Positions 46,502 to 57,835 of a stretch of DNA of 64,000 bases are shown piece after piece. The DNA comes from Spongilla lacustris (lineage: Eukaryota; Porifera; Demospongiae; Spongillida; Spongillidae): positions 6,088,397 to 6,152,396 of the forward strand of contig OX442432.1 of NCBI GenBank assembly GCA_949361645.1, written 5' to 3'. Positions within the stretch are counted from its first letter, which is position 1; each line of letters begins with the position of its first letter. The notes beneath the pieces were generated by a model. That model was not told the origin of the DNA. It made no database searches and saw only the letters and a program-made list of their open reading frames with translations. The position numbers and the translations under genes were made by a program.

Positions 46502-47668
46502 CAGCGGCGTAGACAACTTTTTAAAACTGGGGGGGCCAAATTTTAACTACTTGACCACTAATTAAATATTCATTGCTGTAACATGTCTCTTACATCAGTT
46601 TCAGAGAATTACATAACTCTACAACAGACCTGGGATGCGGCCAGGGAAGCTACAAAAGATACAGAGGTCAGAGCAAGGATTGCGGGAGTTGCTGCTCAGA
46701 TGGAAAAATTTGAATTCTTTTATGGACTTGAGCTGGGAAGAAAAATACTAAACATGGTGGACAATTTATCGCGATCATTGCAAGCGAAGTATATGTGTGC
46801 ATCGGATGGACAAAAACTTGTACAAATAACGGTTAGTGCCCTTCAGCTGATGAGAACTGACAACGATTTTAAGCTCTTCTGGCACTATGTTGAACAACGC
46901 AGGTCAAAGGTTGAAGGAGTATCTTCCCCAGTTCTTGCAAGGCATAAAAAAGTCCAAAGCGCTTAGAAGTTGGTGACACTGCCTCTGAACAACAATTCAG
47001 TTCAGTTGAAGACCACTACAGAGCAATTTACTTCGAGGCGATAGACACCGTGATTGGAACAATTAAAAACAGATTCGATCAGGAAGGGTTCCAAATGCTT
47101 CAAAAACTTGAAGCAGTATTATTTTCAGGTGATTCTGATTCTTGCAACCTCTCAGAGATTGTTCAGTTCTACGCATCAGACTTCAGGAGTGTCGATGTTT
47201 TAGGAACGCAGTTAACTCTTCTGCGATCAGCTATGAAAGATGAAGATATCAATCTGAAGTCCATTTTACTCTACTTACAATCTCTATCTTCAGAACAGCG
47301 AGAATACTTTGCAAAAGTAATCAAACTAGTGAAGTTAATTCTTGTTATGCCAGCAACCAATGCAACAAGCGAGAGAAGTTTCAGTGCACTACGGCGATTG
47401 AAAACGTGGCTTCGCGCTACAGAAGCTCAGCAAAGGCTTAACTGGTGTATGGTGTTGCATGTCCACAAAGACAGAACTGACAAATTAGAGATAGCTGATT
47501 TAGCCAACGAATTTGTATCTCGAAACGCAAGTAGAATGCATATCTTTGGATCGTTTGTGTAGATATAAATTTATTGATAAGCAATGAACCATAATAAAAA
47601 TATTCATGATCAGGGGAAAAACTGGGGGGGCCCTTGCCCCCCTTGCCCCCCCCTTGTCTACGCCACTG
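46502..47668 (+). mobile_element. hAT element with 5-bp target duplication, 1,167 bp
   Basis: Inverse ends CAGCGGCGTAGACAA and CAGTGGCGTAGACAA, with CATGG on both flanks (46497-46501, 47669-47673). Inside each end lies a GGGGGG run. It carries a partial transposase. Confidence 0.82.
46583..47562 (+). pseudogene. hAT transposase C-terminal half, ZMYM-like, frameshifted
   Basis: The first frame (46583-46966) reads NYITLQQTWDAAREATKDTE and ELGRKILNMVDNLSRSLQAK. The second (open from about 46950, to 47562) contains HYRAIYFEAIDTVIGTIKNR and the dimerisation signature PATNATSERSFSALRRLKTW. The frames join by a one-base change near 46945. The N-terminal zinc finger and first catalytic residues are absent. 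Similar in kind to transposon-derived ZMYM proteins. Confidence 0.8.
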
Positions 47669-48078
47669 CATGGTCGGATGGTACGCACGGTCAAGCATAG
47701 ACTCTATGGGCGCACGTGATGCGTTTCCAAAGTGTTGATAATACACCATTCAGAAGTTATACTGATTCAGACACAAGGGAAATTTATAATGTTAATTAAT
47801 TTTTATATATTTACGCAAAACGTCATTTACGTGTAAACTGTCCCACTTTTAGCTTCAAAACAATATTGATTGGTTTAAAAGCCAGGCTAGGTCCTTGCAG
47901 CAATTCCATGCAACCAAAAAAAAAAAAAGGTTTTTGAACTGAATGAAGCTTTCATTTATTGTTCTGTATGGCCCAGCCAATATCTCACTACAAAACACCC
48001 TCCACTACCGAATGAAATTGTAACCATGCACACTATCTGTCATCTAATCTGTTCTCCCTCTTCCCCATTCCCACACAG

Positions 48079-48240
48079 GGTAGGTTGGTTGACACTTGGA
48101 ACCTTGAGCACAATGCAGCTGCTCCTCCTCCCCAGTCCCCTGTTCTCACCTCCCGCCCCCTGACCAACATCACCCTCATACCTTATGGTGCTACCAAGCT
48201 GAGGATAGCTGAGATGCCTACCACGAGCACCTTGGTCTGA
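48079..48240 (+). CDS. Orphan terminal exon
   Basis: Follows a strong acceptor (CCCACACAG) and reads 53 codons to TGA: GRLVDTWNLEHNAAAPPPQS, then VLTSRPLTNITLIPYGATKL and RIAEMPTTSTLV. The TLIPYGATKLRI ending resembles the C-termini of some glycosidase-like secreted proteins, but this was not confirmed. No upstream exons were found; immediately to the left is the hAT element. It is probably the tail of a gene whose body was displaced by transposons. Confidence 0.4.
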   Translation, partial: GRLVDTWNLEHNAAAPPPQSPVLTSRPLTNITLIPYGATKLRIAEMPTTSTLV

Positions 48241-48967
48241 TGGCACATGTGTGCAATAGTCTAAAACTATATTGTATGTGTATGTGTTCCTTGGTCTGAT
48301 GGACATATATAATTATGTAAATTTATATGCTGAAGTGCTATATTGTATCTACTGTTTGTAATGTTTTTTATAATGAAGAGAATATACATGGATCTAGTGC
48401 AAACATAGTTTTCACTCAAAGTGAAACTTAAATCAAGTTCATTAACTGATTTCAGTTCATTGTGTGGCCTGATCTCTTCAGCCCCTAGCCAGCAGGATGT
48501 CCACTGCACGTGGCTTGTTCCTCCTGTCCCTAGCCTCTCATGCCTTATACTGAGAATGTTCAAAGCATTGAATGCAGGGACTTCCATGTTCATGTATCGT
48601 GTAGGAATACATGTAGAAATGAACTTCTTTTTTCAGTAGTAGGGAAGTGGCCTGTCTATTCAACCTTATTATGTAAATGTACAGGTATTCTTGCATATAG
48701 AGTCAACTTGAAGGTATTTGACAATTTGTTCACGCATAAACCAGCACCCATTGGTTTATAATTAGTGGTACAATAATTAGAACATGTGTGCACTCATTTA
48801 GGATTTTCATACGCTGTGCTCTAGTTGGAGCTTGATTACTTTACATGGCACAGTAGGGCTTAATGATCTGTACAATTGTTCATGAAATAACACATACCAT
48901 TCTATCCATTCAACACACTACTTGTGAGTATTCTAAGGTACACACCACCTATAATAAGGGCACTCCT

Positions 48968-49251
48968 TCACTTTCTGTATGGAGCTTCACATTGCTTCTC
49001 TACATTATGTGCACACACCACACTGGGCATCTTTGATAAGGCTTCACCAACACCTGCCCATGAGACTTCACCACTCTCAAGCCACACCTGCAGCATCCTA
49101 AGAAGGCATCCTGAGGTGTGGCCTGTACCAGCAGGGCACTCCTGTCTGATCAGGTCTAATTTGGTGGTGGTAAGCCCTAGGTACACTCCAAAGAGGTGCC
49201 AGTCACTGATAGTCTGGAGATGACGGTGAAGAGTTGCCAGTGTGAGGTCTG
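48968..49251 (-). CDS. ANK-ROCO-Death gene, last exon (second Death domain)
   Basis: The acceptor is CCACCAG, entering in phase 1 to match the previous exon. It reads ATLHRHLQTISDWHLFGVYL, GLTTTKLDLIRQECPAG and MLQVWLESGEVSWAGVGEAL, the six-helix Death-fold pattern with the WxxLG-like and SWxxVxxAL signatures. The stop codon is at 48968. This domain would mediate homotypic binding in apoptotic or immune-type signalling. No polyadenylation signal was firmly seen below it. Confidence 0.7.
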
Positions 49252-49301
49252 CTGGTGGGAGAGTGGTTATAGTATCAAGACATGGTGGTGGGTGTGGTTA
49301 C

Positions 49302-49559
49302 CTTGGTCAGGTGACAGCTGCTTAATGGTTTGAGCAATGGCCACATCAGAAAGCTTCCCTATAGCCTCCATAATATTCTCCCATGTTGCTGAAGGATTGG
49401 TCTGGAGCCAAGTCTCCACCATGGCTACCCTACATCCTACCACATCTCCTGGATGGTTCATAGCAATGGTTTTCAAGGTGTGAAGTGGAACACCCAAATA
49501 CAGTCCAAGATTATGCCAATCTAGGAGCGTTTCCATTGCCTTGATGAGCAGTGCTGGAT
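49302..49559 (-). CDS. ANK-ROCO-Death gene, first Death domain exon
   Basis: A 258-bp phase 1/1 exon between CCCTTTAG and CAAG/GTAACC. It encodes one Death domain: METLLDWHNLGLYLGVPLHT, AMNHPGDVVGCRVAMVETWL and NPSATWENIMEAIGKLSDVA. The helices and the W-x-N-I-x-x-A motif are clear. Tandem Death domains after ROC-COR resemble the DAPK1 layout, but there are two here, and no kinase is visible. Confidence 0.75.
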
Positions 49560-49774
49560 CTAAAGGGCATAAGACCATAGTGATTGCACAGGACCATAGT
49601 GATTGCATGCATAGCATATAGGATGATAGTGATTGCAGCCATGCACATTTTCTCATGCACAGACACAGAAAATATTTGTACCTTTGATCTTCATTTTTCC
49701 ACATGTGTCACCTGAAATGGAGTAATACATAACTCCACACATCCAGGAGGAATGCCCCACCCTTCAAAACTCAC

Positions 49775-52700
49775 CCCACAGAGGATACTGTTGAAAGAAA
49801 TCTATGTCTGATGACATTATGCCTGACCTTCCAGTCACATCTATGACCATGTTCTTTCCCACTGTAAACATTTCTCTAACTTCATTCAAGGAAAACAGCG
49901 GTAAAGCATCTATGTTTGGAAGAACTTGAGGCTGTCTTGGATCAAGGAGGTACTCTGTAGTCACCACCCCTTGACAGAACCTTCCAAGGGCATCACGTAC
50001 CTCTTCAACCACCACCTTCAACATTTTCCCACACTCCATCTTGAACTCCCTCATACTCCTCATCACCACAACAACTCCTCTACCTTCCTTCACCACTTCC
50101 ACAAACCCCTCCACACCACTCTCCATCAACCAGTGGATACCAGTCTTCCACACAGTACACCGATGACTGATCCCTCCATCAGGGGTGTGGTCAGTACCCT
50201 TATCGTCAGGAAGGGAGTAGAACAATGCCAACTTCAACAAGAGGACATAGGCAAACCGAGGAGGAAGGAAGGAACATTGTCCCTTACAGCTAAGGTACCA
50301 TCCCTGTGCACACACATCACCTTCACATATGAACCATGTTACTTCAGATCTGCCTGCTTCCAGCAGAGCTGGGAGGAAGAGGTACTCTGTTCTATCTGAT
50401 ATGCTAATGTTCTGTTTAGCTTTCAGCTCTTGAATGAGGATGTTGTGGTCATCCATCTTGAAGCAGTACTGGAGAAGCTCAAGACAGGGCACCACCACTG
50501 ATGGAGGGAGGTGTGGAAAGAGAACACTTAGCTGGGGGATGGGAATGAGACCGAGGTTGGAGGAGGGACCTCTTTTGGTGTTGGCCTTCTCTGAGAACAG
50601 CCCCTCATGCACTGTGTTCATAAACATTTTAAGATCAGTAACAATCCAGCTGTCAGAAGGATTACTATTATTCTGGAGGACAAGCACATATCCATGTGAC
50701 TCCAACTCTTTGGTGCAGGATAGGAGATATTGGTGGTCTGTAGGAAGGTACTGCTTTGCAATGCTATGCTCACATATTTTTGAAACAGTACAAGCCAAAT
50801 CTCCAACTTGGCTGAGGACATGATGGAGGATCACAGCTCCAGGACTGAGATTCATTTTCTTCTTCTTGACACAGCTCTTGAGCATAAAATGAAGATTTTG
50901 AAGTCGTTGTGATTTTGTATAGCGACAATCCAATGCAACATGGCCAACTATTTCAAGGTTAGTGGAGGGAAACTCAGTTTTGAACATATAAGATGCATCA
51001 CTACACAGTTGGGACAGTTCATCTTCTGGGTCCTATTTGATGTAGGGAGAAGGTCTGCATGACTCCCAGCTATGATGGCCTTGACTTCACCTTTAGTGGC
51101 ATAGGACATAAAGGTCAACCAGAACAATATGGCTTCTGTTTCAGCCTTTGTACCAGTACTCAAATCAACAACAACAATGACAATGTGACATCCTGGATTG
51201 GCTATCCGTTCCAAGATGGCTGCATGGCTGGAGTAGAACTGTGGATGGCCAGCAAAGTCATGGAACATAATTCTATCATATCTCTTATCCTGACATGTGT
51301 GGGGAATAATCCCAGCAGTGTGAGGAGGGACACTAGCTACTTGCCTGCTAAACCATGTGTTTGACTTAAGTGCCTCCACAAGAGTACTCTTTCCAGCACC
51401 TGGATGACCCACAACTAGTACATGACCAGATACTGTATCATGAACAGATTTCTTCATCATGTTATAATTTCTGATAACAGCCCCAGGGTCACACTTATAT
51501 TTAATGAGCTCGACAATCATTTGATGAGTTGTAGCAATGTACATTGGATTGTGGCCATCATTATCCACAGCATTGACATCACATCCATAATCACAAACAA
51601 GCTTCCTGACAATGTCAATGTGACCCTTATCAGCAGCCTGATGCACTGGTGTTTTACCTTTGAATCCCTTTGTGTTAGGATTACATTTTAATTCATCAAT
51701 CAGTGTGCATACTGTAGAAAGTGACCCTCCCAAGGCAGCATAGTGGAGAGGAGTGTCACAATCATTGTCGTTAGCCATTACATCACATCCATAATCATGA
51801 ACAAGCTTCCTGACAATATCAATGTGACCCTTATTAACAGCCTGATGCACTGGTGTTCTACCTTTGAATCCCTTTGTGTTAGGATTACATTTGAATTCAT
51901 CAATCAGTGTGCATACTGTAGAAAGTGACCCTCCCAAGGCAGCATAGTGGAGAGGAGTGTCACCATCATTGTCTTTAGCCATTACATTACATCCATAATC
52001 ACGAACAAGCTTCCTGACAATGTCGATGTGACTCTTCTTAGCAGCGTGATGCACTAGTGTTCTACCTTTGAAACCCTTTGTATTAGGATCACATTTGAAT
52101 TCATCAATCAGTGTGCACACTGTAGAAAGTGACCCTCCCAAGGCAGCATAGTGGAAAGGAGTGTCACCATCATTGTCTTTAGCCATTACATCACATCCAT
52201 TATCATGAACAAGCTTCCTGACTATGTCAATGTGACCCTTCTTAGCTGCTTGATGCACTGATGTTCTACCATTGAATCCCTTTGTGTTAGGGTCACATTT
52301 GAATTCATCAATCAGTGTGCACACTGTGGACAGTGACCCTCCTAAGGCAGCTAGGTTGAGAGGAGTGTCACCATCATTGTCTTTAGCCATTACATCACAT
52401 CCATAATCATGAACAAGCTTCCTTACAATGTCAATGTGACCCTTATCAGCAGCATGATGCACTGGTGTTCTGCCTTTTAATCCCTTTGTGTAAGGGTAAC
52501 ATTTGAATTCATCAATCAGTGCGCACACTGTGGACAGTGACCCTCCCAAGGCAGAATAGTGGAGAAGAGTGTTACCATTATTGTCTTTAGCTAGCACATC
52601 ACATCCATAATCACGAACAAGCTTCCTGACAATGTCAATGTGACCCTTATCAGCAGCCCAATGCACTGGTGTTCTACCTTTCGATTCCTTTGTGTTAGGA

Positions 52701-54826
52701 TCACATTTGAATTCATCAATCAGTGTGCACACAGTGGACAGTGACCCTCCAAAGGCAGCTATGTGGAGAGGAGTGTTGCCATTATTGTCTTTAGCCATTA
52801 CATCACATCCATAGCTGAGTACAAGCTTCCTGATAATGTCAATGTGACCCTTTTCAGCAGCCTGATGCACTGGTGTTCTACCTTTGGATCCCTTTGTGTT
52901 AGGATCACATTTGAATTCATCAATCAGTGTGCACACTGTGGACAGTGATCCTCCAAAGGCAGCTATGTGGAGAGGAGCGTTGCCATTATTGTCTTTAGCC
53001 ATTACATCGCATCCACAATAATCACGAACAAGCTTCCTGACAATGTCAATGTGACCCTTATAAGCAGCCTGATGCACTAGTGTTCTACCTTTGGATCCCT
53101 TTGTGTTAGGGTCACATTTGAATTGATCAATCAGTGTGCACATTGTGGGTAGTGACCCTTCATTGTCTCGAGCCATTACATCACATCCATAATCACAAAC
53201 AAGTTTCCTGACAATGTCAATATGACCCTTGATAGCAACCTGATGTACTGGTGTTCTACCATTGAACCCCTTTGTGTTAGGGTCACATTTGAATTCATCA
53301 ATCAGTGTACACACTGTGGATAGTGACCCTCCCACGGCAGCATAGTGGAGAGGAGTGTCACCATTGTTGTCTTTAGCCATTACATCACATCCATAATCAT
53401 CAACAAGTATCCTAACAAGGTCAATATGACCATTGATAGCAGCCTGATGTACTGGTGTTCTACCTTCGAATTCCTTTGTATTAGGATCCCATATCAGTGT
53501 GCACACTGTGGGCAATGACCCAGCCAAGATAGCTAGGTGGAGTGGAGTGTTACTATCATTGTCTTTAGCCATTACATCACATCCATAATCACGAACAAGC
53601 TTCCTGACAATGTCAATGTGACCATTATTAGCAGCCCAATGCACTGGTGTTCTATCATTGGATCCCTTTATGTTAGGATCAAATTTGAATTCATCAATCA
53701 GTGCGCACACTGTGGACAGTGACCCTCCCAAGGCAGCATAGTGGAGAAGAGTGTTACCATTATTGTCTTTAGCTAGCACATCACATCCATAATCACGAAC
53801 AAGCTTCCTGACAATGTCAATGTGACCCTTATCAGCAGCCCAATGCACTGGTGTTCTACCTTTGGATTCCTTTGTGTTAGGATCACATTTGAATTCATCA
53901 ATCATGTGCACACAGTGGACAGTGACCCTCCAAAGGCAGCTATGTGGAGAGGAGTGTTGCCATTATTGTCTTTAGCCATTACATCACATCCATAGCTGAG
54001 TACAAGCTTCCTGACAATGTCAATGTGACCCTTATCAGTAGCCCAATGCACTGGTGTTCTACCTTTGGATTCCTTTGTGTTAGGATCACATTTGAATTCA
54101 TCAATCAGTGTGCACACAGTGGACAGTGACCCTCCAAAGGCAGCTATGTGGAGAGGAGTGTTGCCATTATTGTCCTTAGCCATTACATCACATCCATAGC
54201 TGAGTACAAGCTTCCTGATAATGTCAATGTGACCCTTTTCAGCAGCCTGATGCACTGGTGTTCTACCTTTGGATCCCTTTGTGTTAGGATCACATTTGAA
54301 TTCATCAATCAGTGTGCACACTGTGGACAGTGATCCTCCAAAGGCAGCTATGTGGAGAGGAGCGTTGCCATTATTGTCTTTAGCCATTACATCGCATCCA
54401 CAATAATCACGAACAAGCTTCCTGACAATGTCAATGTGACCCTTATAAGCAGCCTGATGCACTAGTGTTCTACCTTTGGATCCCTTTGTGTTAGGGTCAC
54501 ATTTGAATTGATCAATCAGTGTGCACATTGTGGGTAGTGACCCTCCTAAGAGCATAGTGGAGAGGGGTGTCACCATCATTGTCTTTAGCCATTACATCAC
54601 ATCCATAATCATGAACAAGCTTCCTGACAATGTCAATGTGACCCTTATCAGCAGCCCAATGCACTGGTGTTCTACCTTTGGATCCCTTTGTGTTAGGATC
54701 ACATTTGAATTCATCAATCAGTTGGCACACTGTGGATAGTGACCCTCCCAAGGCAGCTAGGTGGAGAGGAGTGTTGCCATCATTGTTATTAGCCATTACA
54801 TCACATCCATAATCACGAACAAGCTT
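49775..54826 (-). CDS. ANK-ROC-COR part of the ANK-ROCO-Death gene
   Basis: On the minus strand this large coding block starts at the junction with spastizin sequence. It has an ankyrin array (to about 51540), then a ROC GTPase with P-loop GHPGAGKST (about 51390), switch DFAGHPQF (about 51260) and GSHADLLP (about 51060), then COR (FPSTNLEIVGHVALDCRYTK through the helices to 49775). It ends in the donor TGGG/GTGAGT. ROCO proteins dimerise through COR and signal with GTP turnover. Three small frame breaks are seen: about 54550 (two bases lost), about 53905 (one base lost) and about 51030 (ROC to COR). The ROC NKxD motif appears as GSHAD. The 5' end of an independent ankyrin gene is not visible. 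It may be a fusion with ZFYVE26 copy 2, a pseudogene, or both. Confidence 0.72.
51540..54826 (-). repeat. 204-bp tandem ankyrin array
   Basis: About sixteen units of 204 bp, each encoding two ankyrin repeats (GRTPVHQAADKGHIDIVRKL and GDTPLHYAALGGSLSTVCTL types). Blocks near 52660-53160 and 53870-54540 are nearly identical, offset by about 1.2 kb (six units), a sign of recent block duplication. In-frame deletions inside units occur near 53155 and 53490. Confidence 0.9.
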
Positions 54827-56802
54827 CACCAGGAGCTCAACAAACTTAGAAAGGTAGCGTGTGAACTCGCTCATGAAGTTGAATCCCAAGAGAGCTTCAG
54901 TGTCTACGGAGGTGGAGGAGGAACGCCTCGAGGCTCTCTTCATCAGCCCCACCTCCTCCTCACACTGCACCCACGGCACCCAACAGCTCGTCCTCAAGAC
55001 GTCCTCCAGCTCTTTGAAGTGCTCCCCCACACCTCTTCCCTTCCCCTCTCCTCCTCCTCCCCCCTCCTGGCCAGAGCTGGCCTGGGTGTTGAGGATGTGT
55101 TCCAATCTGTCCCTCGCCGAATAGTACTTGCTGGCAAAGGTCTTGAAGGAGGCTATGCTGCCACGTGTGATGGGGTGGGTGAAGGTGGTGAGGAGACAGT
55201 GCATGGGGAGAACAGGACAGGTCAAAGGGACCAGCCACAGATGGAGGGTTGAGGTGCATCTCCGAGGTGTCCGACAGCATCCTCAGGAGAGCAAAGGGAC
55301 CGCTTGTGGGGTGTTGAAGAACTGGAGGAGCTTCTTGTCATTGGACATCCTCCTCTTCCCAAAGGATCTCATTGGGAGGAGGTCACTCTGATTGGGCTGG
55401 CAGCGGTTTGATGCTTGCTCCACAATGTTCCTTGCCAACTGTCCTTCCACGTTGGCAGAGTACACAATATCCACCATGACCAACACTGCAAGGAGGAGGT
55501 GGCTGCTACCAGTGACCTGGGAGGCGGAGCTGAAGCTCAGGAGGCTAGGAGTAGGTCTGGAGTGAGGGGTTAGGGCTGAGGATGCAGAGGCACTGCCCTG
55601 CCCTGGCTTGGGGGAGCACAGCTCCTGGCAGACCAGCTCGTAGCGCTCGCTGAAGTGCACCAGTGCCTCGCTGAACTGGCCAGCCAGGCCGAAGAGACGT
55701 ACCACCACGTGCGCACGGAGGTAGTTGGCGTGCCTCAGGCAGGTGCGGAGCAGGTAGCTGGGGGAGGCCAGCATGCGGGGAATGATGGCCGCCTCGCCTG
55801 CATCGCTGCCAACCACTGACAGGACTCTACGACCTGACCTGTTCCCCACATTGCTGTAAGAGGCAAGTGAGCACATGCTGCGCTGCTGGAGGGTAGCCGA
55901 GGGGATGGAGCCCCTCACCAGGGAGGTGGGGGGCCTATCTCCGGCTTGGGTCCCTGCGGCGGGGGGCTGGCTGCTGAGCAGGGTGAACCTGGCAGAGGAC
56001 AGCTCCACCATGCAGTCCTGGAGGAGGTCTATGAGGCCCTCTGCCTCCCTCTCCCCCACCACAAACCTGTGCCTGCTCCTTATGAGGATGAGGGAGGCTA
56101 TGCTGATGCTGTCCTCCTCCACATCCCCTTCTGCGGGGGCCTGCCCACTGCCGCTTCTCGCCCTGCTGGAGAAGGCGGGGCTGCGATGGAAGGAGTGTCC
56201 ATTGCTGGTCGCGGCACCCCCCTCCTCCCCAGTACCATTCTTCCGGAGCTTGAGGCTCTCACTGGTGAGGAAGAGGAGGGAGAAGATGTCCTCCAGAACC
56301 TCCAGGCGGTAGTGAAGGGGGTACAGCTCTGACAGGTACTCCCTTGCCCTGTGGAACCGCTCCTGCACCAGCTCCCGGTACACCTGCTCAGACCTGCCCT
56401 CCAAGTGCAGCCTCCTGGCCTCCCTGGTATCCGAGGACATGCCCCTCCTGCCCGAGGCTTCCTCAGGGAGCGTCCCGTGGGTCATGCAGCTGTATGGCAC
56501 ACCACAGTCCCTCCATGACCTCCTTCAGGGCCAGGAAGCTGTAGAAGATGGCTATGTCCCTCTCCTGCTCCGGCTTCAGGGACATCTTGGTGTGTTCGGT
56601 GGAGGCCTTGGCAGGAGTCATGAACTGCGGGGGGATGCTGACGAGGGGGGACAGCACCAGGGGGTGTGGCCTCAGCTTGAGGATCTCGACCACCTCCTTT
56701 GGGTCTAAGGTGGCCAGGGGGGTGAAGTGATGGAGGACATAGAGTGTGGAGTGGGTCTCCAGCCCTTTGAAGACATCCCCTGCCTTCTGTGCTGGGTGAA
56801 GG
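54827..56802 (-). pseudogene. ZFYVE26 copy 2, large exon, broken and joined to ankyrin sequence
   Basis: Entered in phase 2 after CCTCCAAGAG, giving SLHPAQKAGDVFKG then LETHSTLYVLHHFTPLATLD, matching human spastizin LYTLHHLTNLP. Next come SELYPLHYRLEVLEDIFSLL, PSYLLRTCLRHANYLRAH and EALVHFSERYELVCQEL, in the order of the human protein. Past SFKTFASKYYSARDRLEHIL and EFTRYLSKFVELLVK the homology stops, and the ankyrin array follows without a frame change. Frame breaks are inferred at about 56470-56510, about 55290 and about 55225, because homology continues in a different frame each time. FYVE and C-terminal regions are absent. Confidence 0.7.
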
Positions 56803-57035
56803 CTCTTGGAGGTGGAGGAGGTAAAGCAAGGTCTGGTGTGTGTGGGGTGGGGGTGTGTGGGTGTGTTGTGTGTATGTGTGTGGGGGGTTTGTGTGGTGTG
56901 TGGGTATGTGGTGTGTGGGGTATGTGTGTGGGGGGTGGGGTGTGTGGTATGATGTGATGTGATGATGTGATGGTGCTACAAAGATTTGTTAACTTGGGAA
57001 CACACATAACCTTTTGAGGCGCATTAGTAACTGAC

Positions 57036-57124
57036 CTTGCCTTTTTCAGACACCACTGGACTAGTTCAAGCTGGAAGGCCAGTTTGCAACAGCCACTGTA
57101 CAGAAGTGATTGCTTCATTGAAAT
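57036..57124 (-). CDS. ZFYVE26: ZFYVE26 copy 2, small exon
   Basis: An 89-bp exon, acceptor TTCCAG, donor CAAG/GTCAGT, phases 0 and 2 fitting both neighbours. It reads ISMKQSLLYSGCCKLAFQLE then LVQWCLKKA, similar to human DGLWAHLEVLEWCIQQ. Confidence 0.68.
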
Positions 57125-57310
57125 CTGGAACAGGAGGTGTGGTCAGAGGAATACAACAAGTTTGATTGTTATGGTAACAGGTTCACAGCACAGCAAAAGC
57201 TATACACCTCATGCATAATCAATTTAAGGTCTGCACTACCCACATCACATACACCAGCACACATGTGTGTGCATTTGCACATGTGTTTTATGCATCTCAT
57301 ATATGTGTAC

Positions 57311-57478
57311 CTCGTAGGGCCAAAGTAAATCCAAAAGCATCTTTTCATTCTCCAGAGCAGGACACTTGTCCCAGCCTAGCAACAGGAGGAGTGGTCTGAG
57401 GGCGGCATAGTTGGGATCGGCCACAAGGCGGGCCACTTCCTCCAGCTGTCCAGCCTGAATCAACTGGACCCCTGTTTC
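57311..57478 (-). CDS. ZFYVE26: ZFYVE26 copy 2, small exon
   Basis: A 168-bp phase 0/0 exon between GTCTAG and GAG/GTACAC. It reads ETGVQLIQAGQLEEVARLVA, then LRPLLLLLGWDKCPALENEK. The LLLLLGW-CPALE stretch matches human LSCLLVLLGWTHCQSLES closely and is the clearest anchor for the family assignment. Confidence 0.75.
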
Positions 57479-57835
57479 CTAGACAACAAAAGCATTTAGA
57501 ATGGAAACCTAGTAGACACATCATGTGCAAGATTAAAAGAAGAATGGCTTTAGCTAGGAGACAAGCCCTACAGTACATGTAGTACCTGTGTGGGAGTGGA
57601 GGAGTGTACACAGCTGCTATGTGAGGACAGCTGCCCTCCTACGACTTTATTTTTGTATCATTTGCCCTACATGTGATTGCATGGACCTTAGAAAAAAGGT
57701 TCCTTGCATTGTACATGTTTTTTTAATATCCACTTATATCTTCCTTCTTTTCTATTCACATCTCCCACACATACACTTTTATGTATGCACTCCAGCACAC
57801 ACACATATGCCAACACAAAAGACAATTCCGGTTAC

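Noticed and set aside
54821..54826. HindIII site as proof of a cloning chimera
   Set aside because: AAGCTT occurs in most of the ankyrin units, so its presence at the junction is expected; kept only as a caution.
54960..55280. Minus-strand 106-residue frame as a separate gene
   Set aside because: Only its first 30 residues carry spastizin homology; the rest is an out-of-frame reading. It was used as evidence of a frame break instead.
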